Below are positions 1 to 9,308 of a DNA stretch of 64,000 bases, piece after piece. The notes beneath the pieces are model-generated. The model saw only the letters and a list, made by a program, of their open reading frames with translations, ran no database searches and was not told the DNA's origin. A program made the position numbers and the translations under genes. The DNA is from DASSUW01 sp963789005. GTDB taxonomy: Bacteria; Actinomycetota; Thermoleophilia; Solirubrobacterales; Solirubrobacteraceae. The stretch is taken from NCBI GenBank assembly GCA_963789005.1, contig CAWBIZ010000004.1, positions 1-64,000 on the forward strand. The letters run 5' to 3'. The number at the start of each line of letters is the position of its first letter. Position 1 is the stretch's first letter.

Positions 1-48
1 TAATCCCGCCTTGACGCCTGCTTCCCCGCGAAGCGGCCGGCACCCCAG

Positions 49-78
49 CCTCCCTATCCAGCAGCAGTTGACGTTCCC
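49..78 (-). repeat. Right-end copy of dispersed inverted repeat (partial element)
   Basis: Read on the minus strand this stretch contains AACGTCAACTGC followed by GCTGGATAGGGAGG. It matches the ends found at 29456, 30434, 41056 and 41333. The bases at the window edge (about 5-17, CCGCCTTGACG) also resemble an internal segment of the 41 kb element (41247-41257), so the window probably opens inside another copy whose left arm lies outside. No gene is visible before 179. Confidence 0.6.
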
Positions 79-178
79 GCTGGCGCTCAGCGACCGCAAC
101 GCCTCGACCTGAGCGCATGCCGCAACCCGCAATCCCGTCGCAAGGTTTCTACAAGGCGCCTCCGGGAGGCTGGCGCCC

Positions 179-1501
179 ATGCTCGATCTCCTCGGCGACG
201 ACACAGAGGTTCCCTGTCTCGACGGCCGCCCGCGGCGGTACGTCAATCTCGACTATGCGGCGAGCGCGCCGATGCTCAGGGCCGCGTGGGAGGCGGTCGA
301 GGCGTTCATGCCGTGGTACAGCAGCGTGCACCGCGGCACCGGCGTCAAGTCGCAGGTGGCGACCGCGGCGTACGAGGACGCGCGCGCGGACGTCGCGGCC
401 TTCGTCGGGGCGCGCCCGGACGACGACGTCGTCTTCGTGCGCAACACCACCGAGGCGATCAACGTGCTGTCGAGCTCGCTGCCGGCCGGCACGCGGGTGC
501 TGAGCACGCCCGTCGAGCACCACGCCAACATGCTCCCGTGGCGCCGGCACGACCTGCGCACGCTGCCGTTCCCCGCCTCCGCCGACGACCTGCTGGACCA
601 CGTCGAGGCCGAGCTGCGGCGCCGCCCCGCCGACCTGCTGGCGGTGACCGGCGCGTCGAACGTGACCGGCGAGGTGTGGCCCGTCGCCGCGCTCGCCCGG
701 ATCGCGCACGACCACGGTGCCGAGCTGTTCGTCGACGCCGCCCAGCTTGCGCCCCACCGGCCGATCGACATGGCCGCGAGCGGGATCGACCACCTCGCCT
801 TCTCCGGCCACAAGCTCTACGCGCCGCTCGGCGCGGGCGCGCTCGTTGGCGGCGTGCGGGAGGGCGAGCCGCTGATCCACGGCGGCGGCGCCGTCAAGCT
901 CGTGACGCTTGACGAGGTCATCTGGGAGAGCACGCCGGAGCGCTACGAGGCCGGCTCGCCGAACGTCGTCGGCGTGGTCGCGCTGGGCGCCGCCTGCCGC
1001 GCGCTCGCCGGCCTCGGGATGCACACCGTGGCCGCGCACGAGCGCGCGCTCGCCCGGCGCCTGTGGGCGGCGCTCGACCAGATCCCCGGCCTGCGTTCCT
1101 ACACGCTGTGGCCGGAGGGCAGCGTCGACCGCGTCGGGGTCGCGGCCTTCAACCTCGACGGCTACCGCCACCCGCTCCTCGCGGCCGTGCTGAGCGCCGA
1201 GCACGCGATCGGCGTCCGCCACGGCTGCTTCTGCGCCCATCCGCTGATCGCCCACCTGCTCGATCTCTCCCAGCCGGAGCTCGACCGCCTGAGCCGCGCG
1301 ATCGGCGCCGGCGGCCGGCCGGCGTTGCCCGGCGCGGTGCGCGCGAGCATCGGGCTCGGGACCACGGGCGCCGACCTCACGCGGCTGACCGGCGCGCTCG
1401 CCGACATCGCGGCGCGCGGGCCGCGGCGCAGCTACGAGTACCTGCCGGGCCACGACGAGTACCGCCCGGCGGACGACCGCCGCCGGATGCTCGCGGCGTA
1501 G
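179..1501 (+). CDS. Class-V aminotransferase / cysteine desulfurase-like protein
   Basis: A fold-type I PLP enzyme of 440 aa, the usual size for the SufS/CsdA-like class-V family. The motif SGHKLYAPLGAG places the Schiff-base lysine at K212; D186 in FVDAAQ is the expected cofactor-ring aspartate. RHGCFCAHP (C350, C352) lies where cysteine desulfurases carry their catalytic cysteine loop. No sufBCD or iscU gene is adjacent, so a role in Fe-S assembly is not supported by context; it may be a selenocysteine-lyase or isopenicillin-epimerase type relative. The start is the ATG at 179, preceded by a GGGAGG ribosome-binding site. It converges with the small membrane-protein gene at 1502. Confidence 0.85.
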   Translation: MLDLLGDDTEVPCLDGRPRRYVNLDYAASAPMLRAAWEAVEAFMPWYSSVHRGTGVKSQVATAAYEDARADVAAFVGARPDDDVVFVRNTTEAINVLSSSLPAGTRVLSTPVEHHANMLPWRRHDLRTLPFPASADDLLDHVEAELRRRPADLLAVTGASNVTGEVWPVAALARIAHDHGAELFVDAAQLAPHRPIDMAASGIDHLAFSGHKLYAPLGAGALVGGVREGEPLIHGGGAVKLVTLDEVIWESTPERYEAGSPNVVGVVALGAACRALAGLGMHTVAAHERALARRLWAALDQIPGLRSYTLWPEGSVDRVGVAAFNLDGYRHPLLAAVLSAEHAIGVRHGCFCAHPLIAHLLDLSQPELDRLSRAIGAGGRPALPGAVRASIGLGTTGADLTRLTGALADIAARGPRRSYEYLPGHDEYRPADDRRRMLAA

Positions 1502-1717
1502 CTACCGCACGGCGCGACGGAAGAGCACGCCGCAGACGACCGCGAGGATCGCCGCCAGGATCGGGATGCTCCAGCCGATCACGCCCGCGATCGCGAGCAC
1601 GGCGCCGACCAGGAAGACGACGCCGAGGCCGCCGGTCGCCAGCACGAGGGTGTACGCCCGCTGCTCGCGCTGACGACGCGAGGGGCGGGATCCGGATCGG
1701 CGCTCGAGATCGCTCAT
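1502..1717 (-). CDS. Small two-TM membrane protein
   Basis: A predicted 71-aa protein. An Arg/Ser-rich basic N-terminus (about 20 aa) is followed by two hydrophobic segments (about residues 22-45 and 47-65) and ends in FRRAVR. The ATG at 1717 was chosen because upstream in-frame codons lack the membrane-protein character. No family is recognised. It starts back to back with the hypothetical gene at 1803 and ends one base after the aminotransferase stop. Confidence 0.5.
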   Translation of the reverse strand: MSDLERRSGSRPSRRQREQRAYTLVLATGGLGVVFLVGAVLAIAGVIGWSIPILAAILAVVCGVLFRRAVR

Positions 1718-1802
1718 GGCCGTCCATGATGGCATCCGGTTCGCCGCACCGTGGCCGTTTGTGCGAGTTTGTGACGCCCCGCGAGTGGAAACGAGATGCC
1801 GC

Positions 1803-2138
1803 ATGCTCGAACTGGTGCTCGAACGTCCCGATTGGCTCAACGCGCTCGGCGTCGCGCTGACGCGCCCGGCCGGCGTCCCCGAGCGGCGGCAGGGGCAGGA
1901 TCCCTGGCACCCTGACGCCCAGGACCGCCCACGGCGCATCGCCGACGACCTGGCGTGGCTGCGCCAGGCGTTCGACGAGCCGGAGAGCCACGGCCTGCAC
2001 CCGCTGTCGGGCACGTCGGCCGTCGGCGCGTGGGAGCCCGAGCCGTCCGCTGACGAGCGCCTCAAGCGGCTGAGCGAGCGGCGGGTGCTCGACGCCGCCG
2101 GCTTCCTCCTGCACGACGACGAGCCCGCGATGCTCTAG
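1803..2138 (+). CDS. Hypothetical protein, 111 aa
   Basis: A soluble, acidic 111-aa protein beginning MLELVLERPDWLNALG, with GC-rich third positions typical of real genes here. It has no signal peptide, membrane segment or motif that I recognise. An upstream extension to 1716 is possible, but it would overlap the divergent small gene and reads as poor protein. The stop codon overlaps the end of the convergent cupin gene by four bases. Confidence 0.4.
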   Translation: MLELVLERPDWLNALGVALTRPAGVPERRQGQDPWHPDAQDRPRRIADDLAWLRQAFDEPESHGLHPLSGTSAVGAWEPEPSADERLKRLSERRVLDAAGFLLHDDEPAML

Positions 2139-2527
2139 TCCCACCAGCCGGGCAGCTGCTCGGCGTCGCCGATCCCCGTTCCGGGGGCGCCGAACGCGAG
2201 CAGCGTGAGCCCGCCGTCGCCGGCCTCGAACGCGCGCGCGGCCTCGGGCGAGACGCGCACGGCATCCCAGGGCGAGACCTCGAGGACGTCGTCCTCGACC
2301 TTCAGCCGCCCGCCGCCCTCGACGATCACGTAGACCTCCTCCTGGGTGGCGTGCCGGTGGCCGAACGGCATCCGCGCGCCCGGCTTGAGCCGCTGCAGGC
2401 TGATGCCGAACTGCATCGCCTCGAGCGCGCGGCTCGCGAAGTGCGCCTCGAGCACGTCGGACATGCCGAACTTGCGCGCGCTGTCCTCGACGTCCGACTG
2501 CAGGTTCCTGTGCGTGTAGGCAGCCAT
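2135..2527 (-). CDS. Cupin-domain protein
   Basis: A single-domain cupin of 130 aa. The first cupin motif is seen in FGHRHATQEEVYVIVEGGG (two histidines and a glutamate as metal ligands); the second is weaker (WDAVRVSPEAARAF). Small monocupins may be enzymes or ligand-binding proteins, and the sequence does not say which. It lies 22 bp downstream of the broken MFS exporter gene on the same strand and is the last gene of a likely operon running from 4702 to 2135. Confidence 0.75.
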   Translation of the reverse strand: MAAYTHRNLQSDVEDSARKFGMSDVLEAHFASRALEAMQFGISLQRLKPGARMPFGHRHATQEEVYVIVEGGGRLKVEDDVLEVSPWDAVRVSPEAARAFEAGDGGLTLLAFGAPGTGIGDAEQLPGWWD

Positions 2528-2549
2528 CCCCGGGAGTATTCCCGGATGC

Positions 2550-4016
2550 TCAGCCCGTCGAGTAGGCCGGCTCGGCGCGGATGCCCTCCTCTTGCCTGGT
2601 CGGCCGCTGGGTGAAGAACGCGACGATCGCGACCACGAAGGCCACGCCCACCAGCCCGGCGCCGATCAGGTAGGCGAGGTGGTAGCCGCCGTTGAGCGCC
2701 GCCGCGGTGGGCTCGCCGTCGGCGCGCAGCTCGCCGGTGCGGTCGGACGCGAGCGTGGCGAGCACCGCGAGGCCGACGGCGCCGCCCACCTGCGCGCTGG
2801 TGTTGACGAGCCCGGACGCGAGCCCGGAGTCGCTCGGCGTGGCGCCCGACATCGCGAGCATCATCAGCGACGGGAAGGCGAGGCCGGTGCCGAGCCCCAT
2901 CACGATCATCGCCGGCAGGATGTCGGTCGCGTAGGCGCCGTCGACCGGCGTGCGCGCGAAGTAGAGGATCCCACCTGCGATGAAGACGAGCGCGGGGAGC
3001 AGCGTCGTCTTGGGGCCGAAGCGCATGTTGAGAAGCGCGGCGAAGCGGAACGACATCACGCCCATGACGATCGTCCAGGGCAGGTAGGCGAGGCCGACCT
3101 CGAGAGCGCTGTAGCCGAGGACCTGCTGCATGTAGAGGGCGCCGAGGAAGAACATTCCGAACATCCCGACGACGACCAGCGCCTGCACGAGGTTCGCGCC
3201 GGACACGTTGCGCGAGCGAAAGAGTCGCAGCGGCATCAGCGGGTTGGCGATGCGCGCCTGGCGAACGAGGAACGCGGCCAGCAGCACGAGCGAGATCGCA
3301 CCGAGCACGAGCGTCTGGGTCGATCCCCAGCCGGCCTCACCGGCCTCGAGGATCGTGTACACGCCGAGCATCAGTCCGCCGGTGATCAGCGCCGCGCCGG
3401 GGACGTCGGCGCCTTCCTCGAGACCGAGGCCTTCGCTCGGCTCGACCGAGCCGGAGCGCGAAGAGCGCGGTCGCCACGCCGATCGGGAGGTTCACGAAGA
3501 AGATCCAGTGCCAGTTGATCGTCTTCGGTCAGGACGCCGCCCGCGAGCAGGCCGATCGAGCCGCCCGCGACGGCGACGAACGTGTAGACCCCGATCGCCT
3601 TCGCCTGCTCGCGCGGCTCCGGGAACATCGTCACGATCATCCCGAGGATCACGGCCGAGGTCAGCGCCCCGCCGACGCCCTGCAGGAAGCGCGCGCCGAT
3701 CAACATCTCCTGGGTCTGTGCCACGGCGCACAGCAGCGAGGCGGCGGTGAAGATCGCCAGGCCGATCAGGAACACGCGGCGCTGGCCGATCAGGTCGCCG
3801 AGCCGCCCGGACAGCAGCAGCAGGCCGCCGAAGGCGATCAGGTAGGCGTTCACGACCCAGGCGAGGTTGGCCGGCGAGAAGCCGAGATCGTCCTGGATCG
3901 ACGGCAGCGCGACGTTCACGATCGTGGCGTCGAGCACGATCATCAGCATCCCCGCGCACAGGACGTAGAGCGCCGCCCAGCGCCGGGTCGTCGGTGGTCG
4001 TCTCAGTCACAGTCAT
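2550..4016 (-). pseudogene. DHA2-type MFS drug exporter, frameshifted
   Basis: The conceptual protein is a 14-TM EmrB/QacA-type (DHA2) proton antiporter: MLMIVLDATIVNVALPSIQ is the typical TM1, SGRLGDLIGQRR the loop motif A, and the C-terminal half runs intact from MLGVYTILEAGEAG. The coding frame changes at about 4000 (just after the N-terminus), 3528 (after GGVLTED) and 3450 (before LGLEEGADV). Protein similarity is continuous across each change. Three single-base lesions with preserved codons fit either very recent inactivation or sequence error. It sits between the 90-aa gene at 4048 and the cupin gene, all on the minus strand. Confidence 0.8.
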
Positions 4017-4047
4017 GCATCAAGGACGAGCGCCGAGGAAGCGGAAC

Positions 4048-4320
4048 TCATCGGGTTCGCCTCGAGATCGCGACGATTGTGGTGTTAACCGAACCTGGGT
4101 TACGCAGCGCGCGCAGTGGGAGGCCCGCCAGCCACAACACGGCGCCGCACTCGAGCCGCCGGCAGGCGCCGATCACGCCGACGAGCTCGAGCGAGCCCTG
4201 CGCGACGATCACCAGCGCGTCGCGCCACTCGGCCGCCACGTACGCCCGCTCGGCGCCCGGCGCGAGGACGACCTCGCGCTGGACGAAGGCGGGCGGCAGC
4301 GGGCGGCCGAGCACCGGCAC
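4048..4320 (-). CDS. Conserved hypothetical protein, 90 aa
   Basis: A small protein of 90 aa with a cupin-like beta-rich pattern (GSLELVGVIGACRRLECG, then VLWLAGLPLRALRNPG). I recognise this pattern from uncharacterised actinobacterial proteins but cannot assign a function. The start lies 4 bp after the stop of the upstream VOC gene, so the two are probably co-transcribed and translationally coupled, with the exporter and cupin genes following. Confidence 0.6.
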   Translation of the reverse strand: MPVLGRPLPPAFVQREVVLAPGAERAYVAAEWRDALVIVAQGSLELVGVIGACRRLECGAVLWLAGLPLRALRNPGSVNTTIVAISRRTR

Positions 4321-4324
4321 GGCG

Positions 4325-4702
4325 TCAGTCGGCCTTGATCACCGAGAGCACGTTGCCGGCGGGGTCCTTGAACCACGCGATCAGCGGGCCCCCGCCTCGG
4401 AAGACGCCCTGCTCGTCGGTCTCGAGCTCGGTCCCCTCGTAGCGCTCGAACTCGACGCCGCGCTCGGTCAGGCCCGCGACCGTCCCCTCGACGTCGTCGA
4501 CGGGGAAGTTGAGGATCGTGAACGTCGCAGGCTCGTGGTTGTCCTTCGGGTAGATCAGGATCGGCCGGTCGCCGGCGATGTGCAGCGTCAGCCCGGCGTC
4601 GTTCTCCGAGACCTCGACGCCGAGCGTCTCGCCGTAGAAGCGCTTGGCAGCGTCGACGTCGTTCACCGAGAAGCCGCTGAACGCCTTGATGTTCCCGAGC
4701 AT
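4325..4702 (-). CDS. VOC-family (glyoxalase/bleomycin-resistance-like) protein
   Basis: A single-copy VOC fold of 125 aa: KAFSGFSVNDVDAAKRFYG at the start, LGVEVSEND, and the closing WFKDPAGNVLSVIK signature. VOC proteins are small metal-dependent lyases, dioxygenases or binding proteins; no substrate can be read from the sequence. A strong GGAGG lies five bases before the ATG. It is the first gene of the minus-strand operon with the 90-aa protein, MFS exporter and cupin, a set that would suit detoxification (inference). Confidence 0.8.
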   Translation of the reverse strand: MLGNIKAFSGFSVNDVDAAKRFYGETLGVEVSENDAGLTLHIAGDRPILIYPKDNHEPATFTILNFPVDDVEGTVAGLTERGVEFERYEGTELETDEQGVFRGGGPLIAWFKDPAGNVLSVIKAD

Positions 4703-4752
4703 GATTGCCTCCTTCGAGGGTGTGGACTACAGACCCCGGCCTGCGGAGGAAT

Positions 4753-6480
4753 TCATCGGCACGGGAGCCGCGCGCGCAGCCGGGTGCCCTTGCCCGGCGG
4801 GCTCTCGACGTCGAGCGCGCCGCCCACGGCGGCCACGCGATCGGCGAGCCCGCGCAGGCCCGACCCGCCGTCGACGCGCGCGCCGCCGACGCCGTCGTCG
4901 CTCACCTCGAGCAGGAGGTGGCCGTCGCTGTGCTCGACGCGCACGGTCGCCTGTTCGGCCTCCGCGTACTTCGCGACGTTGGTCAGCGCCTCGGAGACGA
5001 CGAAGTACGCCGCCGTCTCCACCGGCGTCGGCAGGCGGCCGTCGAGCCCGCCGACGAACTCCACGGGCACCGGCACCCGGGCCGTGAGCACGCGCAGCGC
5101 CGGCTCGAGGCCGCGCTCGCTGAGCACGGGCGGATGGATGCCGCGGGCGAGCTCGCGCAGCTCGGTGAGGCTCTCCCGCACCTCGTCGATCGCGGCGTCG
5201 ACGAGCGTGGCCTCGGGCGACCCGTCCTCGAAGCCCCCGCGACCAAGGCGGAGGTTGAGCGCGAGCGTGACGAGCCGCGCCTGCGCGCCGTCGTGGAGGT
5301 TGCGCTCGAGCCGGCGGCGCTCGGTGTCGCCTGCCTCGACGATCCTCGCGCGTGACGCGCGGAGCTCGACGATGTGGGCGCGCAGCTCGGCTTCGAGCCG
5401 CTGGTTCTCGAGCAGGAGCGCGGTCGCCGCACCGGCCGCGCGCACCGTCTCGGCGTGCTCGGCCAGCGCGCGGTCGTGGACGATCGCGGCGATGTGACGG
5501 CCGTCGCGCTCGATCTCCGTGACCTGCTGGCCGGCCCCGACCACCATCGGCGCGCCCGAGGCGTCGACGTAGCGCTCCTGCTCGGGCAGCCAGAAGGCGA
5601 GGTGGAGCGTGGGGTCGCCGAGGGCGTCGGCGAGCGCGTCGCGCAGGTCGGCCGGAGCGCGGAGGTCGGCGAGCCGGGCGACGAGGCTGCGCACGCCGCG
5701 CGACTGCGAGACATCGACACGCACGAGGCCGGCCAGGAAGGCGAACGGCGTGGCGGCGAGGGCCACGAACGCCAGCCACGAGAACGTGCGGATCTCGGTG
5801 ACCGCGCCGAAGACCACCAACGCCAGCGTGCCCCCGCCGGCGACGAACAGCGGCGCCAGGCCGCGACGCTCGGACGGGCCGGCCGCGCGCCACCTGGCCA
5901 CGAGCATCCAGACGGCGAGCAGCGCGACGACCGTGACGAGGCTCGACGTCACGGCTGCGAGCGTCTCGCCGAGCTGCGTGTCGCGCTCGACGAGGAGGAC
6001 GTTCTCCGGGCACGGCCCGTCGCAGCCGAAGACGACGTCGGCGTCGGCCACGAGTAGGGCCGGCACGGCCGAGAGCGGGACGATTGCGTAGGCCGCGGCG
6101 ACCAGCACCCGCTCCCGCCGCCTCCGCAGGCGACCGGTCGGGAAGCTCAGCAGCGCGTGCGCCAGCAGCGGGCCCCAGAACGCCCCGAGGACGATCCCGG
6201 CGGTGAAGACCACGGGTTCGGAGGCCGCCGGCAGCGGCGCGAGCAGCCACGCGTACCCGAGCGCGACCAGCAGCACCCCGAAGCGGGAGTCCGGCCGGCG
6301 CCACCACGCATACAGGCCGGTGCCCACGAACCCCCAGCTGATGAACGGGCCGAAGACCGCCCATACGGCGCCATTCTCGAAGTGGTCGCTCGTGACGAGA
6401 AGCAGGCCGTCGGCGACCCCGAACACCAGCGCGGTGGCGGCGAGGGCGATGATCCGGGCACGCGTGGGCGGGCCCCGCAT
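4753..6480 (-). CDS. NarL/DesK-type sensor histidine kinase
   Basis: A membrane sensor kinase of 575 aa. Residues about 8-255 hold a series of hydrophobic segments, then a linker with a PAS/GAF-like stretch and coiled coil (340-385). The HisKA_3 dimerisation helix has ERRRLERNLHDGAQARL with the phospho-acceptor H396, and the HATPase_c domain has N501 in SEALTNVAKYA, the G1 box DDGVGGA and a GSGLRGLADRV box. This class phosphorylates LuxR-type response regulators, but no such regulator is adjacent, so it is an orphan here. The ATG at 6480 has AGGA upstream; the open frame continues upstream but reads as antisense of the next gene. Confidence 0.85.
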   Translation of the reverse strand: MRGPPTRARIIALAATALVFGVADGLLLVTSDHFENGAVWAVFGPFISWGFVGTGLYAWWRRPDSRFGVLLVALGYAWLLAPLPAASEPVVFTAGIVLGAFWGPLLAHALLSFPTGRLRRRRERVLVAAAYAIVPLSAVPALLVADADVVFGCDGPCPENVLLVERDTQLGETLAAVTSSLVTVVALLAVWMLVARWRAAGPSERRGLAPLFVAGGGTLALVVFGAVTEIRTFSWLAFVALAATPFAFLAGLVRVDVSQSRGVRSLVARLADLRAPADLRDALADALGDPTLHLAFWLPEQERYVDASGAPMVVGAGQQVTEIERDGRHIAAIVHDRALAEHAETVRAAGAATALLLENQRLEAELRAHIVELRASRARIVEAGDTERRRLERNLHDGAQARLVTLALNLRLGRGGFEDGSPEATLVDAAIDEVRESLTELRELARGIHPPVLSERGLEPALRVLTARVPVPVEFVGGLDGRLPTPVETAAYFVVSEALTNVAKYAEAEQATVRVEHSDGHLLLEVSDDGVGGARVDGGSGLRGLADRVAAVGGALDVESPPGKGTRLRARLPCR

Positions 6481-6630
6481 GGGCGCATCCTGACGCGTCA
6501 GAACTCTGCTGCCTAGTCGCGGCGCCCCGCTCGCCGGTCGCGGCCGTACCCCCCGCGTACGGGTCGCCGCACCCCAACGCTGGTGATATCCCTGATGCGG
6601 GACCACGCGTGCGTGCGGATACTCGCTTGA

Positions 6631-7719
6631 ATGCCCGCCGAGGACCTCACGCTTCCCTCGCTCGACCTTCGTGCGCTTGCACGTCGGGCCGCTGTGCCCG
6701 CTGCGATCGCCGCCGCGCTGGTCGCTGCCGTGCTGGTCCTCGGCGGGCCGCTGGAGACGTTCGCCGACGCCATCCGGCGCGCCGTCGAGGCCGACCCAGC
6801 CTGGGTCTTCGGCGCCGCGATCTTCGAGCTGCTCTCGTTCGCCGGCTATATCGCCACGCTGTGGCTCGTCGGCAGCCGCGCCTCGCGGCGGCTGGGCCTG
6901 CGCGAGACCACCCAGATCACGCTCGGCGGCGCCGCGGCCACGCGGCTGCTCCCCACGGCGGGCGTCGGCGGCGCGGCCATGACCCTGTGGGCGCTGCGGC
7001 GCTCCGGCCTGGGCACGCGCGGCGCCACCGGCACGCTGCTGACCTTCCTCGTGCTCGTCTACGCGGTCTTCCTCGGCTCGATCGCGGTCGCCGGTGGCGT
7101 GCTGGCCGTCACGGGCGACGGCCCGCTCGCGCTGACGGCGCTGCCCGCCGGCCTCGCGGTTCTCGGCATGGTGCTCGCCGTCGCCGCCGCGCTGTGGATG
7201 CCGGCCGAGGGCGCCGGCAAGCTGCGCACCGCCGGCGCCGTGCTCGGCGGCTCGGTGCGCGCGGCCATCGGCCACCTCCGCTCGGCCGACCCGCGCCTGC
7301 TCGGCGCCGTCGCCTGGTGGGGCTTCGACATGGCCGTGCTCTACGGCATGCTCAACGCGTTCGGCGCGCCGCCCGCCTTCCAGGTCGTCGTGCTCGCCTA
7401 CTTCCTCGGCCAGGTCGCCAACACCGTCCCGGTCCCGGGCGCCGCCAGCGGCGGCCTCGTGGGCGTCCTGCTGGCGTTCGGCGTCGAGGCCGACCTCGCG
7501 ATCGTCGCCGTGCTCGCCTACCGCGCGGTCGCGATCTGGATCCCGGCGCCGATCGGCGTCGTCGCCCTCGGCCACCTGCGGCGCACGATGGCCCGCTGGG
7601 AGCGCGAGGACGCCGCCGAGCCGGAGATCGTGATCGCGCCGCAGCCCGAGGCCGACGTCGTCGTCCCGCTCCCGGCCCCGCGGCCCGCCTGGCGCCCGCT
7701 CGAGGTCGCCGCAGCATGA
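6631..7719 (+). CDS. Lysylphosphatidylglycerol-synthase TM-region (flippase-like) protein
   Basis: An integral membrane protein of 362 aa with about eight hydrophobic helices and the pattern of the LPG_synthase_TM family (AglD/MprF membrane domain): LGLRETTQITLGGAAATRLLP, then NTVPVPGAASGGLVG. It lacks the cytosolic aminoacyl-transferase domain of MprF, so a lipid-flipping or lipid-linked sugar role is likelier than lysylation. Its stop overlaps the start of the DedA gene (ATGA), indicating a two-gene operon for envelope lipid handling. It is divergent from the histidine kinase, with about 150 bp between them. Confidence 0.75.
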   Translation: MPAEDLTLPSLDLRALARRAAVPAAIAAALVAAVLVLGGPLETFADAIRRAVEADPAWVFGAAIFELLSFAGYIATLWLVGSRASRRLGLRETTQITLGGAAATRLLPTAGVGGAAMTLWALRRSGLGTRGATGTLLTFLVLVYAVFLGSIAVAGGVLAVTGDGPLALTALPAGLAVLGMVLAVAAALWMPAEGAGKLRTAGAVLGGSVRAAIGHLRSADPRLLGAVAWWGFDMAVLYGMLNAFGAPPAFQVVVLAYFLGQVANTVPVPGAASGGLVGVLLAFGVEADLAIVAVLAYRAVAIWIPAPIGVVALGHLRRTMARWEREDAAEPEIVIAPQPEADVVVPLPAPRPAWRPLEVAAA

Positions 7720-8423
7720 CCCGCCGCCCGCCCGCGCTGCTGCTGGCGATCGCCGCCCTCGCGCTCGTCGGGTTCGTGCTCACCACCTCCGGCACCGTCC
7801 AGCTGCCGGACCTCGAGGAGGCGCTGACCGACCTCTCCGAGACGCTCGGCACCTGGACCTACCTGCTCGTCGGCGGCCTCGCCTTCCTCGAGACCGGCGC
7901 GTTCGTGGGCCTCGTGGCCCCGGGCGAGACCGCGGTCGTGCTCGGCGGCGTCGTGGCGGCGCACGGCGAGGTCGAGCTCGGCCTCATCCTCGGCCTGGTC
8001 TGGGTCGCGGCGGCGGCCGGCGACCTGGCGTCGTTCTGGCTCGGCCGCAAGCTCGGGCGCCGGTTCCTCACGGCCCACGGCCCGCGGATCGGCGTGACCG
8101 CGCCGCGCCTGGAGCGCGTGGACACGTTCTTCGACCGCCACGGCCCGAAGGCGATCCTCGTCGGGCGCTTCGTCGGCATCATCCGCGCGGTCGCTCCGTT
8201 CCTGGCCGGCGCGTCTGGCATGCGCGTGCGCACCTTCGTGCCGTGGAGCCTGCTCGGCACCGCCACGTGGGCGACCGCCTTCACGCTCGTCGGCTACCTC
8301 TTCAGCAGCTCGTTCGGCGCGGCGACCGACGTCGTCACGCACTCGATGTTCGGTCTCGCGGTCGTCGCGGGGCTCGTGCTGGCGCTGCACGCGCATCGCG
8401 CGCAGCGCTCAGCGACGGCCTGA
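7716..8423 (+). CDS. DedA-family membrane protein
   Basis: A 235-aa DedA/SNARE-associated family protein. The family motifs are FLETGAFVGLVAPGETAVVLGG and GRFVGIIRAVAPFLAGASGM, with four to five hydrophobic segments. DedA proteins translocate phospholipids or polyprenyl carriers across the membrane. It is translationally coupled to the preceding LPG-synthase-TM gene by a four-base overlap and converges with the DUF1080 gene. Confidence 0.85.
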   Translation: MTRRPPALLLAIAALALVGFVLTTSGTVQLPDLEEALTDLSETLGTWTYLLVGGLAFLETGAFVGLVAPGETAVVLGGVVAAHGEVELGLILGLVWVAAAAGDLASFWLGRKLGRRFLTAHGPRIGVTAPRLERVDTFFDRHGPKAILVGRFVGIIRAVAPFLAGASGMRVRTFVPWSLLGTATWATAFTLVGYLFSSSFGAATDVVTHSMFGLAVVAGLVLALHAHRAQRSATA

Positions 8424-8428
8424 CGTTC

Positions 8429-9232
8429 CTAGTCCCGGTCGGAGAGGTCCTTCACGCGGATGTCGCGGAACGACACGACGTCCTGCGGCGCGCCGTGCGA
8501 CTGCAGGCCGACGTAGCCGACCAGTCCGCGCGAGCTCGAGTCCGGGTCGTTCGGCCGGCCCGGGAACGGGACGCCCGGCACGTTCTCGTACTCGTTGATG
8601 ACCACGCCGTTGCGCTTGACGGTGTAGTGCTGGCCGACGACGCGGATCTGCAGCCGGTTCCAGACGCCCTTCGGGGTCACCCGCGCCTGCTCGGCGTTCA
8701 GGTCGGCGAAGCCGTAGATCGACCCGGTCTTGCGCGGGTCGCCCTCGAGCGAGTCGTTGATCTGGATCTCGTGGCCGCAGTTGACCGCGATCCACCCCGC
8801 GGGGTTGGTCGTCTGCGGGCTGCCGTCGAACGTCATCGGGCAGCCGGGCACGGGCGGCCGCGGCGCCGGGAAGCGCACCTGGACGCCGCTGTTCGCACGC
8901 TGGCCCTCGATCGGCGAGTCGTCGCGGAACTGCAGCTTCAGCGAGAAGTCGCCGTACGGCCGGTCGGCGTACCAGAGGACGCCGAGGTTGGGCGGTCCGG
9001 GCTCGGCCCGCAGCGTGCCGTCGCGCTGGAGCGTGACCTGCGAGCCGCCGGCGTAGCGCCAGCGCTCGAGGCACTTGCGGCTGCCGTCGAAGATCGACTC
9101 GTAGCCGTGGCGGTCGACCATGCCGCAGCGCACGCGCTTGTCGCGCTTGCCTCCTTCAGAGACGGCCGAGGCCGGGATCGCCACGGCCGCGACGAGTGCG
9201 AACAGGCCGAGCAGCGCCATGAGATTGCGCAT
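8429..9232 (-). CDS. Secreted DUF1080 / 3-keto-disaccharide hydrolase domain protein
   Basis: A 267-aa protein with a signal peptide (MRNLMALLGLFALVAAVAIP, cleavage near ASA-VSEGG) and a concanavalin-like DUF1080 domain: YESIFDGSRKCLERWRY, YGDFSLKLQFRDD, NSGVQVRF, GRPNDPDSSSRGLVGYVGLQ and VSFRDIRVKDL. Family members include glucoside 3-ketone hydrolases and carbohydrate-binding domains; catalysis is not proven by sequence alone. GAGGAGGAGAC directly precedes the ATG at 9232. It is divergent from the DUF2252 gene. Confidence 0.8.
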   Translation of the reverse strand: MRNLMALLGLFALVAAVAIPASAVSEGGKRDKRVRCGMVDRHGYESIFDGSRKCLERWRYAGGSQVTLQRDGTLRAEPGPPNLGVLWYADRPYGDFSLKLQFRDDSPIEGQRANSGVQVRFPAPRPPVPGCPMTFDGSPQTTNPAGWIAVNCGHEIQINDSLEGDPRKTGSIYGFADLNAEQARVTPKGVWNRLQIRVVGQHYTVKRNGVVINEYENVPGVPFPGRPNDPDSSSRGLVGYVGLQSHGAPQDVVSFRDIRVKDLSDRD

Positions 9233-9308
9233 GTCTCCTCCTCCCGCGGCCGCCCTGCCGGCCGCTCCGCTTGACGCGCAGGCTAGCTCGCGTGCAACGA
9301 TCTGTGGC

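Noticed and set aside
6481..7575. Long open frame extending the histidine kinase upstream on the minus strand
   Set aside because: It is antisense to the LPG-synthase-TM gene and rich in Arg, Asp and Gly, as expected from GC-rich shadow frames; the kinase has a good start at 6480.
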